DNA of 64,000 nucleotides, from contig NC_135566.1 in assembly GCF_964340395.1 (NCBI RefSeq), forward strand, positions 22,062,635-22,126,634. The letters run 5' to 3'. The notes below the pieces were generated by a model. That model was not told where the DNA came from, ran no database searches, and saw only the letters and a list, made by a program, of their open reading frames with translations. The translations under genes were made by a program, and so were the position numbers. Shown here piece after piece: positions 1 to 44,553 of the stretch (position 1 is the stretch's first letter; each line of letters begins with the position of its first letter). The stretch is from Glandiceps talaboti. Its lineage: Eukaryota > Hemichordata > Enteropneusta > Spengelidae.

Positions 1-1735
1 CTTTAGGCAAGACATGTTAGTAAACACCTGAATATATCTGAAACACTTAGTTGACTAGTCGACTGTACGAATGTCATAGAAGGCATCGAATGAGAAACAT
101 TGAAAAAAGTGACATGGAACTGATTTGCACAGGAAAGAAAATCTTATTGTTTTGTGATTTTTTTTCACAATGAAGACTACGCGTAAATGATCGTAGTTTG
201 GGCTCATGAATAACGGACAATAGGTGTTTACTTTTTATTGTCTACAACCTAAAGTACATGAATATGCGTTGAGACTTATGAATATTCACCGTAGTACATC
301 GTAACTACTAGTAGCTACTCGTCACTACTCATTAGGATGCTTAATTACGATGTTTTTGATTTTGATTTCACCCCTTAGTGCTCAACGCCCTACAATCTCT
401 GTCTTTTGAGCCTCTATACCATATTTCGTTGGAATTTCTCACACTTAAGATTACCTTTCTGCTAGCCCTTGCTTCAAGCAGTCATAGAAGTGAAATCCAT
501 CCTAGCTATTGGCCAGGGTCGAATCCAGTGGTTGCAGCACCAGGTTGTACTTCGGACTCACCCTAGGTTCATTGTAAAAAATTAGGTTTTAGGGTCCGTG
601 GCTTCTCCCATTATCATCAAGGATTTAGCCACTCTTGTGGGAAGTGACCAAAAAGAATGTCTTTTATGTCCAGTCAGAGCTCTCAATTGGTACGATAATT
701 ACTCCAAATACAGTAGGGGCTATTGCACGGCACATCAGAATACCCAAAATGCAGTATGATTTGTATGTGAGGAGGTCGAAGGTGCCGACACATAATTGTT
801 GTTGGTTCTACACATGCATTACGTTGCATATGTCACTTTTGAAGAAAATATGTGATGGCTATCACGTCGTCCTTGCTGTCCCAAAGTAATCATTAAAAAG
901 AAATAAAATTTACTCTGTCATGAATTTATTTGTCTCTATCTGTTTGCACAAAAGCCAGGGTTTAGTACTGAGTTGTTGGTGCATGCTCTTAGTGTAGCGT
1001 ATGTGGGTCTAAGTTTATCTGCTCTCTGTATAGCATCCGGGCATGCATCGTTTACTTATCGTCGTTTGCGACCTTGCCATATTATAATAACACAGTTTAG
1101 ACTATTAAAAGTACAAACATCTATTCACAGTTATAATTTTATTGGCTGAATTTTATTTCTCCGGGGTTGATTGCTCAAAAGCTAGAGCATTAGTAAACGT
1201 AATTACAGAGGTGTTTACATTACTGTACAAAACACACACGTCCGGTGATGGCATACACCATGCATGTCACATTTTTGTAGAAAATACGAGGATTTACAAC
1301 CCAGCCATCCCATAATCGCAATTGATATAGTACAAGTACATACATTTACTTACAGTTGTAAATTTTATTTGTCTCATTTCTCACTCAAAGGCCAGAATAT
1401 AATATTAGTACATGATACAATGACAGCATTACAAGCATATACGGTGTACACGTAACTTGACTAATGTTGTGCCTAGGAGTGCTGTTTGTAGTCAGCTATT
1501 GGACTAGAAGTGAGGAGGGTTGTGATAGTTGAATACTGTTTTTAAAAAAGCCATCTTTTCCCAGTGTTTCACAGCAAAAGTTGGTTGCATTCTCAACCAA
1601 GTCAAACTATTCTGTTAATTTAGTTTCATATCACAAATATTATATTTAATTTACAAAGTTGTTTTAGTCAATTGTGTTGTATGTATGTATTTTAGAGTCT
1701 GTCTTTATTGCCAACATCTTTTCTTTACATTTCAG
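1..1735. other. Intronic DNA upstream of the first visible PI4KA exon
   Basis: No exon was recognised. Segments near 890-960, 1120-1200 and 1340-1420 resemble one another loosely (shared AATTTTATTTGTCTC-like and AAAGCCAG-like words), suggesting a degenerate tandem duplication of about 230 bp. Short frames at 378-566, 635-889 and 1264-1455 show no domain or conserved-protein pattern. Confidence 0.5.
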
Positions 1736-32110
<30,375 letters not shown>

Positions 32111-33190
32111 ATAAGTAATGTGAGATGTGGTAAGAAATGAAGTCAGATCTCATTATAGGTGAGATCTCATGTAAAGTGAGATCTTATAGAAGGTGAGATC
32201 TCATTTTGAGATGCCACACTATATAAGATCTCACACTGGATGAGATCTCATACCAAATGAGATTAAAAATTGGATGAGATTTCAAGTAATATTACCAGCC
32301 TGATACATGGTGAAGGAGAGTGAAGAATATTGTGTAACCATGGTGATATGAAGCAGTGATGTATTTAGAAGTATTTATAAATACCAAGTATCAAGTCATG
32401 GAGATACAGAACACATGATAAGACTAAAGTGAACAGCTGTTGTCAATGTACACATTACTTTGATAAGTTACCAACATTACATTAGTACCATGCACATTGC
32501 TTTCAATAATCTACTATTTGTTTTCCTTAGTTAGCCCCCCCCCCCCCCCCCCCCCCCATGGGTAAATGCACAGTTTGTAAATGAGTGTTTTGTCCATCAA
32601 AGCAAACGACTGAATGTTCTATTTATACAATTCTTACAACATATTCACAATCTTGTACCCAAGTAAATATCAGAAAAGTAGCTTCTAGATCATTACAGGT
32701 CAAATTTGTGGCCCTTGAACATGTATAGTGAATGAAACCATAATGACTTATTTAGTTGACATCATTAATTATGTCAACAAATATTTAGTTTTTGTCATCT
32801 TTTGAGTGCAATGTATTGTTATTAATTTTAAAAACATTTTTTAAGTTTAATTCTGTCAGTCGATCACAGTCTCTCTTCTAGATTACTGGAAGATATTTGC
32901 ATATTAATTCGCAGGGATTCCAATTCATTTGTTCACAATGTTGTGCAGTACAAAGTATATTCAGATATCACAACTCAGTTAATCAAAAATGGCACATGTA
33001 ATGTTTTTCAGAAGTTGTTTGCAATGTATCACAATCAGCAATATTAAAGACTTTGAAATGTTTGTGAAAAGTGCATATTGTAGTATTGTAGTACTTGTTT
33101 TAATTGTCTGAAAACTCAGTCAATTGTATCCCAACATTTCAATGCAAATTTGTTGTTATGTAACATATATATATATATATATATCTCATT
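32111..33190 (+). other. PI4KA 3' UTR / 3' flank with AGATCT palindrome cluster and C23 tract
   Basis: Directly after the stop, six AGATCT sites lie within 104 bp (32145, 32162, 32179, 32196, 32226, 32243), mostly inside the self-complementary TGAGATCTCA. The first four are spaced exactly 17 bp apart. A run of 23 C lies at 32535-32557. No AATAAA was found in this stretch; the nearest + strand AATAAA in likely 3' sequence are near 40145 and at 41536, so the polyadenylation site is unresolved. Confidence 0.55.
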
Positions 33191-33207
33191 TCTATTTAGT
33201 TGACTCT

Positions 33208-36200
33208 TCCCATCTGTCATACTGTGTAGTATATATGTACTAGTCATGTCATACTGTGTAGTATATATGTACTAGTCATGTCATACTGTATAGTATATAT
33301 GTACTAGTCATGTCATACTGTATAGTATATATGTACTAGTCATGTCATACTGTATAGTATATATGTACTAGTCATGTCATACTGTGTAGTATATATGTAC
33401 TAGTCATGTCATACTGTATAGTATATATGTACTAGTCATGTCATACTGTATAGTATATATGTACTAGTCATGTCATACTGTGTAGTATATATGTACTAGT
33501 CATGTCATACTGTGTAGTATATATGTACTAGTCATGTCATACTGTGTAGTATATATGTACTAGTCATGTCATACTGTGTAGTATATATGTACTAGTCATG
33601 TCATACTGTGTAGTATATATGTACTAGTCATGTCATACTGTATAGTATATATGTACTAGTCATGTCATACTGTATAGTATATATGTACTAGTCATGTCAT
33701 ACTGTGTAGTATATATGTACTAGTCATGTCATACTGTATAGTATATATGTACTAGTCATGTCATACTGTGTAGTATATATGTACTAGTCATGTCATACTG
33801 TATAGTATATATGTACTAGTCATGTCATACTGTATAGTATATATGTACTTGTCATGTCATACTGTGTAGTATATATGTACTAGTCATGTCATACTGTATA
33901 GTATATATGTACTAGTCATGTCATACTGTGTAGTATATATGTACTAGTCATGTCATACTGTGTAGTATATATGTACTAGTCATGTCATACTGTGTAGTAT
34001 ATATGTACTAGTCATGTCATACTGTATAGTATATATGTACTAGTCATGTCATACTGTATAGTATATATGTACTAGTCATGTCATACTGTGTAGTATATAT
34101 GTACTAGTCATGTCATACTGTATAGTATATATGTACTAGTCATGTCATACTGTGTAGTATATATGTACTAGTCATGTCATACTGTGTAGTATATATGTAC
34201 TAGTCATGTCATACTGTGTAGTATATATGTACTAGTCATGTCATACTGTGTAGTATATATGTACTAGTCATGTCATACTGTATAGTATATATGTACTAGT
34301 CATGTCATACTGTATAGTATATATGTACTAGTCATGTCATACTGTGTAGTATATATGTACTAGTCATGTCATACTGTGTAGTATATATGTACTAGTCATG
34401 TCATACTGTGTAGTATATATGTACTAGTCATGTCATACTGTGTAGTATATATGTACTAGTCATGTCATACTGTATAGTATATATGTACTAGTCATGTCAT
34501 ACTGTGTAGTATATATGTACTAGTCATGTCATACTGTGTAGTATATATGTACTAGTCATGTCATACTGTATAGTATATATGTACTAGTCATGTCATACTG
34601 TGTAGTATATATGTACTAGTCATGTCATACTGTGTAGTATATATGTACTAGTCATGTCATACTGTATAGTATATATGTACTAGTCATGTCATACTGTGTA
34701 GTATATATGTACTAGTCATGTCATACTGTATAGTATATATGTACTAGTCATGTCATACTGTATAGTATATATGTACTAGTCATGTCATACTGTGTAGTAT
34801 ATATGTACTAGTCATGTCATACTGTATAGTATATATGTACTAGTCATGTCATACTGTATAGTATATATGTACTAGTCATGTCATACTGTGTAGTATATAT
34901 GTACTAGTCATGTCATACTGTGTAGTATATATGTACTAGTCATGTCATACTGTATAGTATATATGTACTAGTCATGTCATACTGTATAGTATATATGTAC
35001 TAGTCATGTCATACTGTGTAGTATATATGTACTAGTCATGTCATACTGTATAGTATATATGTACTAGTCATGTCATACTGTATAGTATATATGTACTAGT
35101 CATGTCATACTGTATAGTATATATGTACTAGTCATGTCATACTGTGTAGTATATATGTACTAGTCATGTCATACTGTGTAGTATATATGTACTAGTCATG
35201 TCATACTGTATAGTATATATGTACTAGTCATGTCATACTGTGTAGTATATATGTACTAGTCATGTCATACTGTGTAGTATATATGTACGTCATGTCATAC
35301 TGTATAGTATATATGTACTAGTCATGTCATACTGTGTAGTATATATGTACTAGTCATGTCATACTGTATAGTATATATGTACTAGTCATGTCATACTGTA
35401 TAGTATATATGTACTAGTCATGTCATACTGTATAGTATATATGTACTAGTCATGTCATACTGTGTAGTATATATGTACCAGTCATGTCATACTGTATAGT
35501 ATATATGTACTAGTCATGTCATACTGTATAGTATATATGTACTAGTCATGTCATACTGTGTAGTATATATGTACCAGTCATGTCATACTGTATAGTATAT
35601 ATGTACTAGTCATGTCATACTGTATAGTATATATGTACTAGTCATGTCATACTGTGTAGTATATATGTACTAGTCATGTCATACTGTATAGTATATATGT
35701 ACTTGTCATGTCATACTGTATAGTATATATGTACTAGTCATGTCATACTGTGTAGTATATATGTACTAGTCATGTCATACTGTATAGTATATATGTACTA
35801 GTCATGTCATACTGTATAGTATATATGTACTAGTCATGTCATACTGTATAGTATATATGTACTAGTCATGTCATACTGTGTAGTATATATGTACTAGTCA
35901 TGTCATACTGTATAGTATATATGTACTAGTCATGTCATACTGTATAGTATATATGTACTAGTCATGTCATACTGTGTAGTATATATGTACTAGTCATGTC
36001 ATACTGTATAGTATATATGTACTAGTCATGTCATACTGTATAGTATATATGTACTAGTCATGTCATACTGTATAGTATATATGTACTAGTCATGTCATAC
36101 TGTATAGTATATATGTACTAGTCATGTCATACTGTGTAGTATATATGTACTAGTCATGTCATACTGTGTAGTATATATGTACTAGTCATGTCATACTGTA

Positions 36201-38277
36201 TAGTATATATGTACTAGTCATGTCATACTGTATAGTATATATGTACTAGTCATGTCATACTGTATAGTATATATGTACTAGTCATGTCATACTGTATAGT
36301 ATATATGTACTAGTCATGTCATACTGTGTAGTATATATGTACTAGTCATGTCATACTGTATAGTATATATGTACTAGTCATGTCATACTGTGTAGTATAT
36401 ATGTACTAGTCATGTCATACTGTGTAGTATATATGTACTAGTCATGTCATACTGTATAGTATATATGTACTAGTCATGTCATACTGTATAGTATATATGT
36501 ACTAGTCATGTCATACTGTGTAGTATATATGTACTAGTCATGTCATACTGTATAGTATATATGTACTAGTCATGTCATACTGTATAGTATATATGTACTA
36601 GTCATGTCATACTGTGTAGTATATATGTACTAGTCATGTCATACTGTATAGTATATATGTACTAGTCATGTCATACTGTATAGTATATATGTACTAGTCA
36701 TGTCATACTGTATAGTATATATGTACTAGTCATGTCATACTGTGTAGTATATATGTACTAGTCATGTCATACTGTGTAGTATATATGTACTAGTCATGTC
36801 ATACTGTATAGTATATATGTACTAGTCATGTCATACTGTGTAGTATATATGTACTAGTCATGTCATACTGTGTAGTATATATGTACTAGTCATGTCATAC
36901 TGTGTAGTATATATGTACTAGTCATGTCATACTGTGTAGTATATATGTACTAGTCATGTCATACTGTGTAGTATATATGTACTAGTCATGTCATACTGTG
37001 TAGTATATATGTACTAGTCATGTCATACTGTATAGTATATATGTACTAGTCATGTCATACTGTGTAGTATATATGTACTAGTCATGTCATACTGTGTAGT
37101 ATATATGTACTAGTCATGTCATACTGTATAGTATATATGTACTAGTCATGTCATACTGTGTAGTATATATGTACTAGTCATGTCATACTGTGTAGTATAT
37201 ATGTACTAGTCATGTCATACTGTGTAGTATATATGTACTAGTCATGTCATACTGTGTAGTATATATGTACTAGTCATGTCATACTGTATAGTATATATGT
37301 ACTAGTCATGTCATACTGTATAGTATATATGTACTAGTCATGTCATACTGTGTAGTATATATGTACTAGTCATGTCATACTGTGTAGTATATATGTACTA
37401 GTCATGTCATACTGTGTAGTATATATGTACTAGTCATGTCATACTGTATAGTATATATGTACTAGTCATGTCATACTGTATAGTATATATGTACTAGTCA
37501 TGTCATACTGTATAGTATATATGTACTAGTCATGTCATACTGTGTAGTATATATGTACTAGTCATGTCATACTGTGTAGTATATATGTACTAGTCATGTC
37601 ATACTGTGTAGTATATATGTACTAGTCATGTCATACTGTGTAGTATATATGTACTAGTCATGTCATACTGTGTAGTATATATGTACTAGTCATGTCATAC
37701 TGTGTAGTATATATGTACTAGTCATGTCATACTGTGTAGTATATATGTACTAGTCATGTCATACTGTGTAGTATATATGTACTAGTCATGTCATACTGTG
37801 TAGTATATATGTACTAGTCATGTCATACTGTATAGTATATATGTACTTGTCATGTCATACTGTGTAGTATATATGTACTAGTCATGTCATACTGTGTAGT
37901 ATATATGTACTAGTCATGTCATACTCTGTAGTATATATGTACTTGTCATGTCATACTGTATAGTATATATGTACTAGTCATGTCATACTGTGTAGTATAT
38001 ATGTACTAGTCATGTCATACTGTGTAGTATATATGTACTAGTCATGTCATACTGTGTAGTATATATGTACTAGTCATGTCATACTGTGTAGTATATATGT
38101 ACTAGTCATGTCATACTGTGTAGTATATATGTACTAGTCATGTCATACTGTGTAGTATATATGTACTAGTCATGTCATACTGTATAGTATATATGTACTA
38201 GTCATGTCATACTGTATAGTATATATGTACTAGTCATGTCATACTGTGTAGTATATATGTACTAGTCATGTCATACA
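33208..38277. repeat. 32-bp minisatellite downstream of PI4KA, ~158 copies
   Basis: Unit TCATGTCATACTGTRTAGTA followed by TATATGTACTAG. The only common variant is TGTGTAG versus TGTATAG, with rare single changes (GTACTT, GTACCA, one CTCTG at 37925) and one 4-bp deletion at about 35288. It follows a short (AT)n at 33165-33185. The binary G/A variant string makes a readable barcode of past duplications. Confidence 0.97.
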
Positions 38278-38765
38278 TGTCTTAAAGGGGCACAAGCTGT
38301 AAATGTAAATACACTAGAGTACATTTAAATATTAGTTTTAATCTTGTATAACTTTTTTGAAGCTTATTTAACTAGGACTGGTGTAGTGTCAAACTTACTG
38401 AAGAATGGTGCCTAGGTTTCGTGTGAACAGCACCCTCTAGTGTCAGCAATATCCCTAGTATTTAAAATAGCAAGTTGATATTACCATAGTGCTATATGAT
38501 GTAGGAAGAGTCTTTAAAGGGAAAGGACATTTTGTGAATTCAGATTGGTTTGGTATGAACTTGGGTGTTAAATGAGTTGGTTTCATATACTTTCACTTAT
38601 CAGTACAGCATTGTCATCAATTCGACCATAGGCCAAAGTGATGTATGAGGCTTGGTTGTGGAGTTTTAATTTTCAAATCTTCCATTTATGGAGCAAAGGT
38701 TAAATTATGCAAAGTTTAGAATTAACTCGACAAAATGTACAATTAGAACTGTAATTGATTGATGA
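38278..38765. other. Intergenic DNA, nothing recognised
   Basis: Non-repetitive AT-rich DNA between the 32-bp array and the dispersed repeat. No conserved coding pattern on either strand. Confidence 0.4.
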
Positions 38766-38769
38766 TAAG

Positions 38770-39342
38770 TTAGGCCTAATAAAAAAAATTGTGTGGTTCT
38801 CATAACACTCAATTTTAGAATAGGCTAGGTGGGGTAGGTAGATGTTTTAGCTTATTTTATTAATATTTTTTTTCTGTATGAGTGTCTAGTTCACATTTTC
38901 CATTGTTTTCCAAATGGTCACTGTGTTGTAAATTTCATCCTATCAGATGTACAGCCATTACAGATTGGAAGAAATGTTTTATTTTGTCTGTTTAAGTCGA
39001 TGTCAGTTTCCGCATCCACTATTTCTCGTGAGACTTCACAATTTTTGCGATTTTGTAAATTCTTTTCTCGAATATGTAAAAAATGATTAGGGTCAGAGGG
39101 TCAGCAGTGAAAAGCTAGGTGTGGGGGGGGGGGGGGTCGGGTAACTGGAACCAAACAATTATTTTTTTTAGGTCTTATAAAGCTATACACTTGTTATAGT
39201 ATATCTTCACACAAACCAGTTGGTGAACATTCTGGATTTTTGCCTAAGATTTAGGGACATAATGTCACATGTCTTTTTAGCACAACTGAACTGATAAGGT
39301 TCAGTAGTGCTCATGGCATGGTGCGGTGTCTGTCTGTCTGTC

Positions 39343-39374
<32 letters not shown>

Positions 39375-39995
39375 ATTGGCTAATTGTTTTGATATTAGGT
39401 GGGGATGGTCCAATTGGTGCCTAGTTGGGAAATTGTTCAAAGCAAAATGATTGCATCACAGTTGTGTGATTGGGTCAAAAAATGTCATTTTTGGTATAAA
39501 AAAAAAAATTAAACTCAAAAATTACTGGGCAGATTGGTCTGAAATTTGGTAGGAACGTCTTTAGTTGTGTGTAGATTAAGATTTGTTCATGACATGGTCA
39601 TCCATTAGTGATATGCGTCTTTTTGGTAAAAAAAATCTTTTGTTTCAAGACTACTGAGTAGATTGGGCTGAAATTTAATGGGGATGCATTTAGGGGTGTA
39701 TAGATGAAGTATTAAGTATATAATGATCTCATCAGTGATATACAAATTAGGTGAAAAAGTGTGCATTTTGGTCAAAAACCTGTATCTCAAAAAGTACTTG
39801 GTAGATGGGACTGAAATTTGGTGAAATGTTTCTACATTTATTCGCCATATGTTGTTTAAAAATGTTGACACAATTGGCCCTAGCAACCATGACCACGCCC
39901 ATAGCAACCATGATAGGCAACTGGATAAACATTCAGCAAATGAATACTTATACCTAGCATGGATCAGCATTTGGATAAACATTTTTTTTAATGTA
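38770..39995 (+). repeat. Dispersed repeat copy 1 with conserved hairpin
   Basis: Segments (AATTGTGTGGTTCTCAT, a block with GTACAGCCATTACA, then a hairpin) recur in reverse order and orientation at 61.4-62.3 kb. The hairpin is AGCACAACTGAAC ... GTTCAGTAGTGCT near 39280-39311, followed by (TCTG)n and (TG)n. Next come three degenerate ~140-bp modules containing GGTCTGAAATTTGG-like phrases (near 39530, 39665 and 39805), and the end has CCTAGCAACCATGACCACGC. No protein is encoded. The family is unknown to me. Confidence 0.65.
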
Positions 39996-40548
39996 CAGTT
40001 ATGCTACAATGCCATTGGCACTACATTTACATTGTATTGACCCACTCTAAACCAGTATGATTACATTATTTGTTTATAGTTTTCAAAGTTTCACATCAAC
40101 ATAGATAACAACAATTTTTCTCCAGCATGCAAAATATTGGTGCTCTTAAATAAATCTTGTATCGGGGTATGAATATATTTAATAGTATTCATTCTAGTTC
40201 CAGTTCTACTTGATCAAGTCTTTTAATGTTATCTCAATTTCATTTCAGATATCATAATTAATATGCCAAATTTATCTTAAAACCACCACAATGTGCAAAT
40301 GGTGTATTGTTGAACATTCACTGGGAGTTACTGATTGGCTGAAAAATAGGTGTACCCACAGACTGGCACCATTCAAAAGTAACATTAAAGTTTGCTATCA
40401 ATTTAGAAACATACTGATTGGTGGAAAAAGATATATACCCATAGACTGCATCCAGTCAAAATGTTGTGATTTGAGATCAGTTTTAGAATAGCATTCATAG
40501 TCACATGGTGTATATAAATTATGAAATTGATCAAGTCAACAATATCTT

Positions 40549-40693
40549 TTAGATTGTGCTAAATTATCATGGGGGGGGGAGTGAATTGTGTGCTAAATTA
40601 TCATGGGGGGGGAGTGAATTGTGTGCTAAATTATCATGGGGGGGGAGTGAATTGTGTGCTAAATTATCATGGGGGGGGGCAGTGAATTGTGTG
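40549..40693. repeat. 36-bp minisatellite with G-runs, 4 copies
   Basis: Unit AATTGTGTGCTAAATTATCA followed by TGGGGGGGGAGTG; the G-run length varies by one or two between copies, as expected of polymerase slippage. Confidence 0.92.
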
Positions 40694-42119
40694 TAGTACA
40701 AAATTAGTAACTAACAATTTTGATGTGGTTTCAGGTACATAGGCAGTCAGGACACCTTCTCTTATGTCAAGTCAATACTTTAAAACTAGAAAAGACATCT
40801 TCACAAACACCAGTGTTTTTACATACTTGTGTAAACATTTTGTAGAGATGAAGATAAAATAGATTTAACTGTAAACTACTTTGATATTGACAGTGTCACG
40901 TTACCAAAACAAACAATATTTTAAATTATTATAAAGTGTATTAAGTTTGCATGACTTAAGAAAGATTTTCTGTGATATACACACAGTATATTTGTAGACA
41001 ACTAGTTTAACATTTGAAATCTTGAGGTGTTCAAAAACTCATGAAGTCAGGCATAAAATTTGCATATAGAATGAGTAGGCAAGCACTAGTCTACATATAA
41101 AATCCTATCATGGTCATTAGTACAAAAGTATCAAGGTATCAACTGTTCACCATGACATAATACTTCACATCCTAGGGAGCACCATATGGAGGGGGGGGGG
41201 AGACTAACTGCATACACTTAGGACAGGGTTTGTAGAACACTGAATATTTAGCATCCTAGGGAGCACCAAAACTAATCACTATTTTTCATTTGATAAAGAT
41301 GAAATGTGTTTTAATGAGAATGGTATTTAATATCTGCCAAAATGTACAGAAAGAAGTAACTTTTAAGTGGTATATGAATTTTGTTTCACTTTGAATGAAA
41401 TCAAGAAGGTTGTGACTGAAAAAATGTAAAAATTGGTTTGTGACTGTACAGAATTATATTGTGTCTGTATAAAGTTAACACACTTTGGAGTGATAATTTC
41501 ACTAATATTGAATGTATTACTTATGGCAAAAATTAAATAAATTGATTTTCTCCACAGTTTCTTTCTCAGAATCTTTTAATTTTTTATTAAAATTGTGTAC
41601 AAGCATACGTGTACATGTACATACATATTAATACATGTACATAGGTTTTAAAGTATGCCTGAAACCATCCTAGATCCAATGGTATATTTGTGACAGGCTT
41701 CAAAACAACAATAATGATTTAGTGACAAAACCATCAATACTTTCATTCCATTTAAAAAGTAAAATAGTTTGAATATTACAAGTATTTACAAGAAATGTTC
41801 TCATGTATCACTGACCATGATTTGAATACTTTTATTAAAACTCTCATCTGAATATATTACAGTTTGGTGTTGAGTTTAAATGTATAGACTCTGCTGTGTT
41901 TTCATACAAAAATAAAGAATTTGTCTTGAAAGTCAACAATATCTACAACTTGTATGGATATGACAAAGTCCAAAATGCAGTGATAGTATTGCTGAACTAA
42001 AAATCAAATGGTTCACCTTTTGATTCAGTACAATCTCTCACAACAAAACAAACTTTTAATTGCTTGAGGTACAATAGGGTATACCCAATTGTAAGTTTAT
42101 GTTACAGGTAATTGATAAT
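40694..42119. other. Convergent 3' intergenic region with candidate polyadenylation signals on both strands
   Basis: Unique AT-rich sequence between the two stop codons. A + strand AATAAA is at 41536-41541. For the - strand gene, TTTATT (AATAAA on -) occurs at 41831-41836 and 41583-41588, giving an FBXW8 3' UTR of about 300-550 nt if used. No other gene was recognised. Confidence 0.4.
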
Positions 42120-42264
42120 TCATATAACATTGTCATAGGGAACAGCTAATCGTATGTTATAGTTGTATCCGATTGGTTCATTATAGCTTGATTGACAGAT
42201 AGATGGAAGCCCTTCACTTGTATGGTCCAATAAGAAGTTATAAACCCGAATTTCACCTCTTTGC
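42120..42264 (-). CDS. FBXW8: FBXW8 last exon with stop codon
   Basis: The acceptor is TGATTGCAG. G completes an Arg codon, then QRGEIRVYNFLLDHTSEGLP, SICQSSYNEPIGYNYNIRLA and VPYDNVI, with TGA at 42122-42120. The similarity to the known FBXW8 C-terminus supports this as the true protein end. Confidence 0.93.
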
Positions 42265-44522
42265 CTGCAATCAAAATAAACATTGTAATGAGATTTGATT
42301 ACCAAATATCTGAATGTGTTGTCAACACACTGGGACGACAAAAACCCACATAGTAGTCTTCTCATCACAGCCTTTAATCTGTAATACATTGAGAACAAAC
42401 ACAGCTTGTGACTGATTACATGATATTTAGGATTGTACTGCTATGCTAAGAAAGTGTATTAAGACATAATCAACTTCCATGGTATTGTAATTTAACTGAA
42501 AACAAAATTCAATTCTATTATTGTTTTAGTGGGTGGGTGTGTGTGTGTGAGTGAGTGTGCATATGTATGTGTGTGTATATGGACAGTGTACAGATTAGAA
42601 CAACAGTTTCTATACATAGTGTACAGATTAGAATAACGGTTTCTATACGTCATGGACAGTGTACAGATTAGAATAACGGTTTCTATACGTCATGGACAGT
42701 GTACAGATTAGAATAACGGTTTCTATACGTCATGGACAGTGTACAGATTAGAATAACGGTTTCTATACGTCATGGACAGTGTACAGATTAGAATAACAGT
42801 TTCTATACGTCATGGACAGTGTACAGATTAGAATAACGGTTTCTATACGTCATGGACAGTGTACAGATTAGAACAACGGTTTCTATACGTCATGGACAGT
42901 GTACAGATTAGAATAACGGTTTCTATACGTCATGGACAGTGTACAGATTAGAATAACGGTTTCTATACGTCATGGACAGTGTACAGATTAGAATAACAGT
43001 TTCTATACGTCATGGACAGTGTACAGATTAGAATAACGGTTTCTATACGTCATGGACAGTGTACAGATTAGAACAACGGTTTCTATACGTCATGGACAGT
43101 GTACAGATTAGAATAACAGTTTCTATACGTCATGGACAGTGTACAGATTAGAATAACGGTTTCTATACGTCATGGACAGTGTACAGATTAGAATAACGGT
43201 TTCTATACGTCATGGACAGTGTACAGATTAGAATAACAGTTTCTATACGTCATGGACAGTGTACAGATTAGAATAACAGTTTCTATACGTCATGGACAGT
43301 GTACAGATTAGAACAACGGTTTCTATACGTCATGGACAGTGTACAGATTAGAATAACGGTTTCTATACGTCATGGACAGTGTACAGATTAGAACAACGGT
43401 CTCTATACGTCATGGACAGTGTACAGATTAGAATAACGGTTTCTATACGTCATGGACAGTGTACAGATTAGAATAACGGTTTCTATACATGGACAGTGTA
43501 CAGATTAGAACAACGGTTTCTATACATGGACAGTGTACAGATTAGAACAACGGTTTCTATACATGGACAGTGTACAGATTAGAACAATGGTTTCTATACA
43601 TGGACAGTGTACAGATTAGAACAACGGTTTCTATACATGGACAGTGTACAGATTAGAATAACGGTTTCTATACATGGACAGTGTACAGATTAGAACAACG
43701 GTTTCTATACATGGACAGTGTACAGATTAGAACAACGGTTTCTATACATGGACAGTGTACAGATTAGAACAATGGTTTCTATACATGGACATGCAGTGTA
43801 CAGATTAGAACAACAGTTTCTAATACATGCAGAGTTGTTTAATCAATCATTTGTCACACTACATATTGGATTTCATCCTAGCAGAGCTACCGATACATAT
43901 TGTCATATTATCCCTGTAAACATACACCAAACACATTTTAGACTAATTTCTAATATGTTGACATTTTATATTTGGTGTGAACTGTGGCTTTGTAGCTGTC
44001 AGTCTTTAAGTTCACACTGATCACATATAGGTCAAATTGTAATGGTGAATTAATCAGAAGATCGGAATACCAGTAATTGTGTTAGTGTGTGGCAATGTAT
44101 TAACCTACATGTACATTGAGTGAATGTCTACCAAATACACTATTTCCTCACTTGTTATATAATTGAATAGCAAATTATAACATGCTCCACTTACAACTAA
44201 TCTCATTCTTACCAGTCAAGTGGGAAATGAAAACTAAAATTAAATGAAACTCGCATCAATTCAGGATTATTTTAATAGACTTTTCCATCACATTCCTCCT
44301 TTAGTGCAATAATTGATGAAAATTGCTACTATAATCACTAAGTGATAGCTAAGTCTAATGGCTTATGACACTTATGTTGTCAGTCAAGCAATCTCTAATC
44401 TGACATTGTAATTCCTAACTCCACTCTAGCTGTTACTTTTAACACATATTCAGTATTTGTACATTCTGTCAAATGACATTAATAACTACTTTACACACCA
44501 TGTGTTATCACCCATTCATCAA

Positions 44523-44553
<31 letters not shown>

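Noticed and set aside
40291-40491. 66-codon frame with Cys residues in the intergenic region
   Set aside because: Shows no recognised motif, signal peptide or splice context; likely chance.
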